Shown: in pieces, positions 37,719-47,780 of the stretch
Numbering within the stretch: the first letter of the stretch is position 1
Layout: every line of letters begins with the position of its first letter
NCBI GenBank assembly: GCA_036897445.1
Contig: JAYMTL010000002.1
Span: 62,001-126,000, forward strand
Direction: 5' to 3'
Length of the DNA: 64,000 nucleotides
Source of the DNA: Pelargonium tetragonum
Lineage: Eukaryota; Streptophyta; Magnoliopsida; Geraniales; Geraniaceae
Position numbers and translations under genes: made by a program
The notes under the pieces: model-generated
Seen by the model: the letters and a program-made list of their open reading frames with translations, nothing else
The model's database searches: none
Told to the model about the DNA's origin: nothing

Positions 37719-40700
37719 ACTCCTTTAGATTTTTCAAGTACTAGCTTAGTTTTACGGGTCCCTTATAGGGTTAAAGACTGCGGGGTTAGAGTAGAGTGGG
37801 ATAAAAGTGAGTAATTTCATACTGAAGAAGGAACGAGCAGCTATAAGGAATACTATCAATTCATATGTCATGGCTCTAAAAAAGGGGTTCTTCGTTAGTA
37901 GCTTATCTCTAATTTTAGGACTTCTACTTTAACCGGAATTCCGAGGTGGGAAACTGAAAGAAATTTTTTCTTTGAAGGGTTACCTCTACCAGTATACTAA
38001 ACTCTTCCCACCTTTGCTAAGTCAACTTGCCCTATATATTCTATTACACACAAAGCAATAATTAAGTGTAAGATGATAACGACCCTAGCATTGGGAAGTC
38101 TGGCTTTAGATAAAAATATATAGAACTGCTTGCACAATCTTAATAAAGGAACTCCCTGTACTAAAAAAGGACTTGCTAACCCCATTATCTATACAGGGTG
38201 CCAAGGACTAAGAGCCTCACCTATTTTACACAACCCCGACTGCTAGCAGTTTCTCGAAGGCATATAATTTGAGAGCGCCTATACCTGTTATGCTAAAGGT
38301 AAGGGCGCTGCTAAATCTCGTCTAGGGATTTTTCTTTCACAAGATTAGGCAGCTCAAAACCGAAGCTTAGTTATAAATCGGCAAGAAAACTGACCTTCTC
38401 AACGGACGGATGGATTTCCTTTAAGAAGCTCCTACAAGTAACGAGACTTAAAAACTCTTATAAGAACTAAAAATCTTAAGAATATAATAAAGAAAATTTT
38501 ACCTTTACATGACAGCTGCTTAGCTACTTTAAATTGTTAAAGACCCTGTGGACTGCCGCTACTAATAAGTTTACTTTAAATAAAGAAAGACTCTAAACCT
38601 CTTGAAGTTGTTTCCGCTAAACAAGGTTTCTTGTAACTTTGCAACTAATTTAAAGACAGCGGGATATAGTTTCTAACACGGACTTTCAAATTCCCGGAAA
38701 CCTTATACTATAGTCAACCCTGTGCGTAAGAAATAGGATCAATTTGAAGTATGTGACCTACTCTTCAATACTCTACTAAGGCTTCAGCTTCTAGGCAGCG
38801 CTCTCCATTCTTGTCTTGCTCGACTTTTCTGTCTCGGGACTAAATTAACTCTTATCAAAGCTCCAACACAACATATAGGGGGATCCTTAAAAGAAGCTGC
38901 CTCGGCTTAGGCGAGATGGCAATAAAACTTGTGTATAAATCTTTATAAAATAAGAAGTAGTACCTCATTCTAAAAAAACTTGTTTTGTTTAAGCTATTAG
39001 CCGGCATAAATAAGATTTAGATAGGGCATTTGGTAATAATATATGATGCTCTTTTTCGGGGTGCTAGCTCTAAAGGGTTGGTTGGAAGAGAACTCTAAAA
39101 GAGTTTAGGGCAGGAGTCACTTGCTCCATAGTAAGAAATATACGCATAGGGGTAATAGTTCACAATCTTTTCTCTCGTAAGAATTTACCAGATTAAATTA
39201 TTCTTTAATTATTTATCTGTAGTTGTGAACCGGTCTAGTCAGAAGTTGCAATTTCTCTGGTATAGGTAGACCCTCAGTAGTTTTTGTATACTAACTAAAA
39301 GCTATAATCTCCCCCTTTTTTCAGAATATTTGCAATAGCGTTCTCCTAAGAATTACCCCTCTCTTGTTATTATGTTATACTAAAAAGCCTATCCCAGGGA
39401 ATTGGGAAAGGCCCTGTCTAATAGGATACTCTAAACCCCCTTCTTATTATTTTGAGGAGCCTCGTAAAGAGCTGTTTTGTAAAAAAGAACTTGCCAAAGT
39501 AGATAAATCTTAGATAAACAGAGGTTTTATCTTGTATCTTGAATGCAAAAAAATTCAAAGAGTAATAGTTATTTAATATTATAGAAAGTCCAGAGGAACT
39601 CTAAGGTATTGACTTGACGAACTTCTATACAGAAAACCTTAGAATAGGATACGTAGTGACATCAGAATCTTTTGACTAACAACGTAAATAAAAGCTAATT
39701 TGTTTCTGAGTTTGTGGTGTAAAGATATAAATCTTTACCTTTAATTATTAATTAGAATATTCTTTATTTTCTGTAGGTTTTCGTGGTAGAATAATTAAGT
39801 TGTAATCGGGGCATAGAAGCTCACACAGTAAAAAGCCAGCTCGCGAAAAGAAAAGGGGTAGGCGCGCACTCTATAGAAGGATAACCCTGTGTCAAAGCGA
39901 GAATTAGGCATATCTTAAAATTGATATTAGTAAAAGCTTCCTTATGAAATTTACTGGCGTAAACCCGAGTCTAATTCTTTAATCTCCCCCCAAAAATAGA
40001 AAGTCAAGGAATCCACAGTTGAGTAATTAAGTTTTAGTCTTTTTTGTTTTAGATAAGTTAGGGCGCTTGTTCCAGTACGGATATTGAAGTCCTTAGGGTA
40101 CAATCCTGTTGTATTGGGTCATAGCTGTCATAAACAACCTTATAAGATAAGGTGGTTGAAGGCTCTTAGGAGGTTCCGCTCAAGATATTGTATACGCGTT
40201 AACTAACCAACAAAGTATGTGATTCTTAGAACTTTCTGGAGTAAGAAAAGGGCCCTCATTAGACCCGAGGGGGGTGTAATAAGTTTATATCAACTAGATT
40301 GGGAGATCTAAGGGGAGTCAAATTCCCTAACTATTTGAGTTAGACTTTTTTATAGCTTTTTGCCTAGAAAAACCCCTTCAGTTGTTGTCTACTATTTGTA
40401 CTTCCGAGAGCCCCCGTTTCGAACTTATTACAAAGTTTTCTGATTACACTACCCAAACCCATGAGGGGTTACTCCATTTATGATAAAAGGATTTTGATTA
40501 GACTTATATCTAAATTAAGAAACCTTAGAATTAAAGGATTAAGACTACCTGTGAAAGCCCGATGACTTAGACTTCATAGCTACTTATTAAAGGGTATAAA
40601 GACTTTACTTTTTACTCATAAAACCTTGCTTAGGCTTGCCGGGAAAATTGAAAGATAGTAATCGGGACTCTTTCAAAGTTGTTTGTTTCGAGAACTAGGT

Positions 40701-42129
40701 AAAAGCCTTAACTACTAGACTACTAGCGCCGAGCAATTAAGCTCCTTTGGATTCCTGGTATTGTGGGTTTTCAAGGGGGCATCGTTAACCTTGTGGTAGA
40801 TCTTAAATATCCTTATAGGGCGCGAGAACTCCCAGATTAATAAGTCGTTATTTTCCTAAAAAGATAAACGGGGAACCCCCAAGCTTAAACTTAAGATACA
40901 TGCTGGTATACTTCCAAAGCAGAGCTAGAAAGAGATTTTTTAAGTATATGCCAATAAAATGAACACCTTTTGAAAGGTAATGGTATTGTACAGAAAAAAA
41001 GAAAAGCTTAAGTCTCTTTTTTTTCTCCTCTCCGGGAAGCTTCGGGGAATACTATTAGAATGCCCTAAAGTAGCAGGCTGTGGCTTAGCTCAATTCCTAA
41101 AGAAAGAAATCCTATATTTTGGGCAGCTAAACTTTACAAAAGTAACTGAAGAGTGCTCTTAGGGAAGGAGGGTCGGATCTCTCTAAAAGAAACCCCGTAA
41201 AGAAAAAGCCTTTCAAGAATAGATAACAGGTGGATCCCAGTACGAGTTTCTAGGAAAGAATAATGAAGTTAAGGTGCAAAGTAAGACCCGGACAGATCCT
41301 TTTGTCGCGTTTCCTTCTGGGGTAATTAGAGAAAGCCCTTTATTTAACGAGGCAGTTTTAGGTTTCGGTTTATACTTTTTGATATCAGGGGTCCTTTAGT
41401 CATTTTTATTCGGGCACAGGTAAGGTAATTTATTAATAAAAAACTATGAATAAGTCAAATAAAGTAAAGTATAGAATTTTTACACTCACTATCCTTTAGT
41501 AGTTCTACTAGTTCCGAAAATCCCTTTTACAAAGTAGGAGTACTCCTTTTGGTAATTAAGTAAAGTTTTCTCGTAAGGATCTTGCAACTAAGGGAAATAA
41601 GTCTTAAAATAGAAAGGGGCTCCGCGTTTACATTCTAGCCAAAGGTTTCACTTTTGTTCAACCCTTACGAGGGTAATGAGAGCCTGTAAAAAGTAAGAAT
41701 CAGAAGAATTTATACTGTAGAGTATTTCAAATTCTTTGCGTTTGTAATACTTTATTTTGCTCTTAAAGTCTTACCCGAAAATTCCTCCAATACAAACATG
41801 ACCCCGACTTATTAAAAGAAAATCCTTAGTAAAAAAAAGCCTCGTAAGAAATATTAAGTGGGTTTTTTATTTTAATTAAATATGAAAAGGTTCTTTGTGA
41901 CAGGTAAGTAAAAACGAGTTCCACAAACAAAAAAAGAAGAAATTTTCCTTTATCTTTGTTTAAAAAGTGGGAGTTCTAAGGTATTTACAGTTAGGGAAAT
42001 GGATATTTAGAGTAGGAATACAAGCACAAGTATAGCTTATAAGAAAAGGTGTAGCTTTAGGTAATGTAATTAAGAAAGGATATTTAAGAAGTAAATAAGA
42101 GTAAGAAATAAGCTATTAGTAAGAGGTTT
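37719..42129. other. Spacer with no recognisable gene
   Basis: Only short frames are open and no conserved block was found on either strand. Confidence 0.6.
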
Positions 42130-42215
42130 GGTATAGCTCCAAAGAAGAGGAGTAGTACATTTATTCCAGCTAATAAAGGGGGTCTTGGGATAGGTAAGAT
42201 TAGAGGTATTACTGA
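42130..42215 (+). pseudogene. Histone H2A-like remnant (N-terminal block)
   Basis: From 42136 one frame reads A-P-K-K-R-S-S, then six unrelated residues, then K-G-G-L-G-I-G-K-I-R. The second part follows [13 protein letters not shown] of H2A. The leading AGCTCCAAAGAAG resembles the corresponding text at the 5.5 and 47.4 kb loci. No partner H2B block was recognised to its left. Confidence 0.35.
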
Positions 42216-42984
42216 ATAAGAGAGCTCTAAAGGTTAAAACTTTTGCTTATAAGTAACCTAGTTTTTAGACCTTTAGCTTTACACAAAAAAGAGTCTTTAT
42301 AAAAGAGGGGGACCTAGAGTAAGAGTATAATAGTTCTTCTTCCTGATCCTGAATGTAGCGAAGCGGGGGAAAGTCAGTTGCAAGTAGTAGTCTATTAGAT
42401 AGAACATGTATGCGGTATAACCAATATCAAAAAAGCTTTCACTTTCATTTCTAAAAATACAAATTTTCTTGCGCGTTTCTTAGTTCTGATTTTCTGTAAG
42501 GTATTCCCAAAGTGCGCAACTCCCTTAGATACTACACAATTAGCAAAAACTTTCCCATAAAAGTCTAGGGTTGTTTAAAAAAATTCCATTTTACCCTTGC
42601 TAAAAGTTAATCCGTTATAGGAATTTGTACAACCAAAGAAAACCCTATACTTATTATTAAATAAAAAGTGACCTGACTTGCTCCTAAATATCGTAGAGGA
42701 ATTAGAAAACTTTACTAGCTTACAGAACACAAGCCCCTTAAAAAAAGAAGTACTATTCAGCAAAGACCCCTTTAAACTAACACCAAGAAAAAGGCTTCCC
42801 CTTTAAGAGTTCTTGTTACTTCCATCTTAAACCCCTAAACCCTAAAGTCCCTCGGGTAAAATGACCTTAAAAGGGGCACCTTTTTTTCCTTTTTATATAA
42901 CTTATTTCTTCGTAAAAACGAATTTACCGGCTATCGTAAGCATTAAACTCATGAGTACCGAGCTCTAGCAGCCCTAACTTAAAC

Positions 42985-43240
42985 CTTTAACTCTACTTCA
43001 TTTAGTTTTATATACTCCTTACAAAACTCAATATCTTTATTATCTGGGAAACCTATAACTCAGAGTAATACAAGAACAAGCAACCCTTATACCCAATTGT
43101 CTACTCCTTACTTAGTCTGTACCTTATTAACAGCTATAACTGACTTCTTATAAGCCCTTGTACCCTGTTCTTTTTTGTAATACCTATACTTTTCCTATCC
43201 TAGTAGCTAGACTTTTCTTTATAGTAGACTTACTCATAAA
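42985..43240 (-). pseudogene. Histone H3-like remnant
   Basis: On the minus strand the text gives, in order, K-S-T-I-K-K-S-L-A-T-R (compare K-S-T-G-G-K-A-P-R-K-Q-L-A-T-K) and R-Y-Y-K followed by G-T (compare R-Y-R-P-G-T). Next come CTCTGAGTTATAGGTTTCCCAG, in two parts like T-E-L-L and P-F-Q, and GATATTGAGTTTTG like I-A-Q-D-F. The order is right, but the spacing varies and several frames are needed, so many small gains and losses have occurred. Confidence 0.35.
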
Positions 43241-44179
43241 CTTAGAGAATTCCTTTTAAGAAAACAAGGACAACTTAACGAATAAGAACAATAGATAATA
43301 CGGATTCTCCTACCTTAGTGGGCCCATTACTAACTGAATTCCTTTTTAGGGGGCTTTGTTTAGGGTATTTGTGAACGCACGTATCTTTTCTTGTATTGGG
43401 TTGGAATACCTGTTGACCTCTTAATGAAAGTGAGAAAGGCATGACTTTTTTCGGATTAACTAATGGGAGGATAACTTTCAAAATCTAAGCTAGAAGTCCC
43501 TGTTAGCTTAATTTGTAACTCTAGCTTTCTTTCCTTTAGCATATTAGGAGTTTCTTCACAGCATACTGGCAGGCGATTTCTCCTTACAGAAAGAAAAAGT
43601 CTTTAAATAAATTAAAAGAATAAGTACGAACTACCCCGTCTCGTCTAATCTAAATGGATACTAAAAAGGAATTTTGACTCTGAAAGCTGCTCCTTTATAA
43701 AATGAAAGTCTAATTCTGGGCTAGGAAACAAGATCCCTTTTTATAAGGGTTCGCCTTATTAAATTAACAAAAGGCAAAAAAAAATTTTTTTAGAATTTGC
43801 CGGGACTTTAACCTGCAACACGTGTAAAAAAATCAGTCTTTCCCGAAGGGGGGTTTTACCTAAGAAATTTCTAAGAAAGGATTTCCCCGCTGTTAGCTTA
43901 ATTTAAGAGGGGCAAGCCTAAGAATATAGAAAAAGAAAAGCTTAACTTAGTTAACAAGGTCAAAAAAGAAAGAGGAAAAACTCTAATCTTTCCCGGGCAA
44001 GGCTTCACCAGAGCATAGTAAGAGTTATAAAAAGGAAGAGGTTTCCTTTTATTTGAATTTACTCCGAACCAGGGCAGTGCAAGGACTCCGCTACGGAAAA
44101 CGGGTAAGAAGCTGTCGGTGTCACAAACTCTACTAATACTATTATACTATTAGATTAGATAGGGAATATACTTCCATAA

Positions 44180-44560
44180 GAAAAATAAGAAGAGTACAGT
44201 AGCTCCAATACCAAAGGTCCCGGTTCGAAGAGCTACCTATCTGAGTGTAATTATAGGTTTTAAGACTGCTAAGTAAGATACAGAGTGCAACTAAGAATAA
44301 GAAGGGGAAATCCCTGAGGAAAGTGATTAAAAAAAGAGGTCCAGTTGTTTAGAGGTTACTAATACAGAGTGGGGCTGCAAAGAAAGCTCTCTCTTAACTT
44401 AAGCTTAAGAAATACTTAGGTATTCTCATCAAGACAGAGCTAGTTTATTCGGATTAAGAGTACTTATTATTATAGCAGGGCTGCAGAATCCAAGTACAAG
44501 TATAGTTTTTGAGATTAGAAGATTAAGAAGTAGAAGTCAAAAAGAAGAGTCTAGTTACAA
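44180..44560 (+). pseudogene. Histone H2A-like remnant, nearly full span
   Basis: From 44187 one frame reads K-K-S-T-V-A-P-I-P-K-V-P-V-R-R-A-T-Y-L, close to [18 protein letters not shown] of H2A. GGTCCAGTTGTTTAGAGG at about 44338 matches G-A-P-V-Y-L-A-A coding text. Near the end, ATTATAGCAGGG (44467-44480) and the A/T-rich run to 44510 match I-A-G-G and the following L-P-N-I-H-S-V-L. The three blocks are in H2A order over about the right total length. An H2B-like end on the other strand follows at 44643. Confidence 0.45.
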
Positions 44561-44642
44561 AGACTTGAACGGGTCCGGATATCAACAAACAAGTTATGAA
44601 GTAGGCCCTCCTATTACGTAAGTTAATGTACTTAATGCACTA

Positions 44643-44690
44643 CCTTAGCTCTTACGGATGCCTTCAGTCGGGTATAGTACTCTAGGCTTA
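44643..44690 (-). pseudogene. Histone H2B-like remnant (C-terminal block)
   Basis: On the minus strand GAGTACTATACCCGACTGAA and then GCATCCGTAAGAGC resemble R-x-L-L-P-G-E and A-x-S-E-G. They align with the pieces at 26900 and 3357. Here the H2B-like end faces the end of the H2A-like copy at 44180-44560, tail to tail, as expected between adjacent divergent pairs in a cluster. The piece is short and the call is weak alone. Confidence 0.3.
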
Positions 44691-44737
44691 TAAAAAGGCG
44701 GGGTCCTCTTACTTAAAGGAAGGCTACAACACGCATA

Positions 44738-44857
44738 TTCTAAATGTAACAAGAGTCTAAAAAGTCGCGAATAACTCAAACTAAAAACGAATTCTCTTTC
44801 TAAATGTAACAAGAGTCTAAAAAGTCGCGAATAACTCAAACTAAAAACGAATTCTCT
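44738..44857. repeat. Perfect 60-bp tandem duplication
   Basis: Bases 44738-44797 are repeated exactly at 44798-44857. The lack of any difference shows a recent event in otherwise heavily decayed sequence. An open frame across it on the minus strand is a by-product and contains the same 20-residue string twice. Confidence 0.97.
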
Positions 44858-45750
44858 GGCAGGGAGGAAGTGCAAAATCTATGAAGTCCTGCTAAGGAGT
44901 TTCTAATAGGATAGGGCGGAAAGCGCTCGCCTTAGAAAGAAAAGTAAGGCAGGGAGCTCCTAGAAATTAGAAATTATCAAAAGGGAGGCGGGGTGCTTTG
45001 TAATAACTAAATTCTAGTTATATTTTAAAAGAAGAATTTTATAGAAATGGGCTCTACTGAGGGGCTATTACAGGTAATTAATCCGGATAGGAAGAAGTTA
45101 GACTTTTGACTGATAATTCAGGATAGAGCTACCTAATTTGGAAACTCAATCAAGTTTTAAAAAACAACCTATAATTAGCTTGGGGAACACTTTGCTTATC
45201 TTACTCTCAAGAGGACACCTTAATTACATTACCTTTTTTTGTCATTTTTATTCTAAACGAGTCAGTAATATAAAAATTGGGTTTACTTACGCACAAGTGC
45301 CTTTTTATTTCTAAAACCCAGATACTATATGAAATGAAAAGGGTAGGTTGACCAAGAATTCCTTTTTCATGCGAATACTTCTAGCAGCATGTATTAATTA
45401 CAGGAGCGTTGGTCTAAAGCCATATGTGCCCCTTTTTTCTTAGCTCGGCCCTCCTTCTAACTTAGTTTTATGTATCTTATACAGAGTTTCCTCCTTTTAT
45501 TAACTAGAATCTCGTAGAGTATCCTAGTCAGGAGTCTTTATAAGCCCTACCTTACTTCTTCTCTTCGAGATTTATTCGCCCTTACACGAATACTGGATCC
45601 TACAAACGCTAAGGAATGCCTGGGGAAACCCTGCAGGACAAGGATGTGTCTTAATTTTCCTTCGTATTTTTCAAATTATACCCAAAGCAAATAAGACGTG
45701 GAACAAATTTATAGTATATCTTTCTGGGATAAGATAAAGAGCCGTCACTA

Positions 45751-45778
45751 ACTGACGACTGACGTATATATATATATA
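45751..45778. repeat. 7-bp duplication next to a (TA)7 tract
   Basis: ACTGACG occurs twice at 45751-45764 and is followed directly by seven TA units at 45765-45778. Confidence 0.93.
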
Positions 45779-46436
45779 AGGTTCCATAAAAATTTTAATC
45801 AAAAGGATCCCGATAGTAGTTTATTTTGCTTGATATCCTTTAAATCTTGTAAACTATTACTTACTCGAACACTATAATGGACGCAGAGGGATCTGACGAA
45901 GTACAGAAACGGAAAGATAAAGGATTCTTAGCTTCATGTTGTTTTTTATTTTTACGATTCTAGTCTCTTACTTTTTTAGTGGGATCACCGACGGAGAAAT
46001 GGGTATTAGCAGCCCTTGATTGTGCAGAATTTTCTACGGTTCAAAATAATTTAATGTACTTGTATACTTATAACTTTCTCCTAAGTAAGAAATCAAGCAA
46101 GCAGGTATGACTTACACTCATTAAAAGTCTAGAATTCTCCATAAACGGAAAACCTTTACTAGGGCTCTTTTTGGGGGGACAATAGAAACTAATTTCGTTG
46201 TAAGTTAGAAGCCTCAAATATATAAGACAAGACTCTGAACCCGTTTTTCTCTGTCTCCAGGCTCTACATTAGAAAAGACTTATATAACTTATAAATAACT
46301 ATTAAATTGCCAAGGAAGTAACTAAAATTCTCATTTACTCAACCTTTCTTAATAGACACTGAATTTTGAGTAGAAATTTATACTTAATCCGGCGGATACC
46401 CTAAGTATTCCCTTTAGGGGTTTCTGGTAAGTTCAA

Positions 46437-46500
46437 GCTTAGGGCAGGATTCGAACCTATGGATTAGAACCCGTGTCTTACTAAAAAAGTTTAGGATCCT
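46437..46500 (-). pseudogene. tRNA-Arg(UCU)-like remnant
   Basis: On the minus strand the text GACACGGGTTCTAA, then ATAGGTTCGAATCC, matches the anticodon arm and T arm of organellar tRNA-Arg(UCU). The loop GTTCTAA has TCT at 46466-46468. About six bases expected between the anticodon stem and the T stem are missing. The acceptor 3' strand CCTAAGC has no clear 5' partner. It is best read as a decayed copy rather than a working gene. Confidence 0.4.
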
Positions 46501-46704
46501 TTTCTAGCTAAATTGATTGAAAAACTATCTAGCAAGCAGGCAGACCTGTAAAAATTCCTAGCCTTAGTTAGAGAGAGCTCCTTTTTACTAAAATTTAGTA
46601 ATAAACCCCTGCGAAATTTAGCATTATTACCTAAGGTTTAGAAAGGCTTCAAAAGAGTAGAATCCTGGAACTCTTGACAATTCATATACGCATTCTAGAC
46701 TCTT

Positions 46705-46925
46705 TCTATTATTTCTGGAAGCACACAAGTTTAGCCTCTCTATTTCCCCTTATATTTTAGACATGGTATAGTATTTACTTTATACCTTAAGATAAGACTG
46801 GAAATCCTTCTTTGCAATATCCAGTATTCTTAAAACTTCTAAGGACTCTTTACTATCTACTATCTTTTCCTATAAAACTCAAAATTGAATTTAATAACGG
46901 AGCAGGTAACAAGTACCTAGGAGTG
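46705..46925 (-). pseudogene. Histone H3-like remnant with preserved spacing
   Basis: Three blocks on the minus strand are in H3 order. CCTAGGTACTTGTTACC at about 46921 resembles P-G-T-V-A-L. At 46824, D-I-A-K-K-D-F-Q-S-Y-L-K resembles E-I-A-Q-D-F-K-T-D-L-R. AACTTGTGTGCT at about 46733 is N-L-C-A. Distances are about 97 and 90 bases, against roughly 90 and 105 expected in H3. The preserved spacing makes this one of the more convincing histone remnants. The L-L-I-R-K-L-P-F-Q region between the first two is no longer readable. Confidence 0.5.
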
Positions 46926-47364
46926 GTTAGTGCTTCCTCCTTATACTTATTTAACTTGTTTTTTTACCCCTTTTTAAGTTAGACTTCCAAAGAAAATTTT
47001 GGAATTCCAATCCCGATTAGTTTTAGAGACTTCTTACTTTACCGTAAGCTACCGAGCAAAATCTTTCGTTTTACTTCCATTTACTGGACACTTATAAATA
47101 ACTTGACTTTAGCTTTAGAGTTTACCCGTTTATAGATGTAGCTATATTGGGATTCTTACTTCTATTACATTTGACTTTTTTAATAAAGAGTAATTTAGTT
47201 TCGAAAAGGCTAAGGATACCTAATAGCAATTGCCCCTATCCATCTTTATAAAGGAAAGAGTTCTCGCCTCTATATCTCTATATACCGATAGCTAAAAAGT
47301 ACGAGAGGAAGATAATTTTGAACTCCTAACTACAATATCCTAATATTAAAGACTACCGATTCCT

Positions 47365-47445
47365 ATACAAAAAAAGAAAGCTAGAGCAATCCTGGGTATC
47401 CAGAAGACCCAGGCTCCTAAGAAAGGTATAGCTCGCAATAAAGGG
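47365..47445 (+). pseudogene. Histone H2A-like (or H3 tail-like) remnant
   Basis: One frame reads K-A-R-A-I-L-G-I-Q-K-T-Q-A-P-K-K-G-I-A. It can be aligned with [22 protein letters not shown] of H2A. Alternatively GGCTCCTAAGAAA may be K-A-P-R-K of an H3 tail. The block CTAAGAAAGGTATAGCTC recurs at 27569-27585 with one change. A seven-pair hairpin at 47391-47413 lies inside it. Confidence 0.3.
47391..47413. repeat. Hairpin, 7-bp GC-rich stem
   Basis: CCTGGGT and ACCCAGG frame a nine-base loop inside the histone-like remnant at 47365-47445. Confidence 0.9.
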
Positions 47446-47499
47446 TAAGGGCCCCCTAAGTAAAGCCCATAGTCAGTCTTTTTTAGCTTTGAAGATTCA

Positions 47500-47780
47500 G
47501 AATATGGGAGCAGGTAAGCGTCTAAAAGAGGGAAGTTCCTTTTAGGTCTGCATTTAGGAAGTTGCTGTCCTTAGCGGCTTTTCTAATCCTGAAAAATGAG
47601 TCTTAATATTTAATATAGAGTGCATATTGTAAAAGTCAAGGGTTCCCTGTTGAAGCTGTTTATTTTATATAGTTAATATATAAGTAACAAAGAAAGTCTA
47701 AGTCTCTTTGATTTGCAGCTTCCGAGGAAAAGGTCTATAATTAGAATTAGAAGTATAGCTAAGAAAATTGAGTTCCTAAG
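47500..47780 (+). pseudogene. Possible histone H3-like remnant
   Basis: TTAGGAAGTTGCTGTCC followed by TTAGCGGCTT at 47554-47580 resembles the coding text of I-R-K-L-P-F-Q-R-L. Farther on, TGAAGCTGTTTATTT resembles A-E-A-Y-L, and AGCTAAGAAAATT near 47757 resembles Q-L-A-R-R-I. These are in H3 order. However, G-run/C-run motifs similar to the first block are common throughout the window, so this call is weak. Confidence 0.25.

Noticed and set aside
43330-43370. A plus-strand text resembling the H3 segment K-L-P-F-Q-R-L-V
   Set aside because: The match rests on a C-run/T-tract motif that is very common across the window, and no other H3 block accompanies it.
44222-44229. GGTTCGAA as a possible tRNA T loop
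   Set aside because: It lies within the H2A-like block, where it encodes part of the P-V-G-R-like motif, and no T stem forms.
44645-44875. Minus-strand frame with an internal 20-residue repeat
   Set aside because: The repeat is just the 60-bp DNA duplication, whose length is a multiple of three. There is no protein-level evidence.
45738-45765. AGAGCCGT as the start of a group II intron domain V
   Set aside because: The expected closing ACGGTTC strand and catalytic bulge are absent, and no flanking exon is recognisable.
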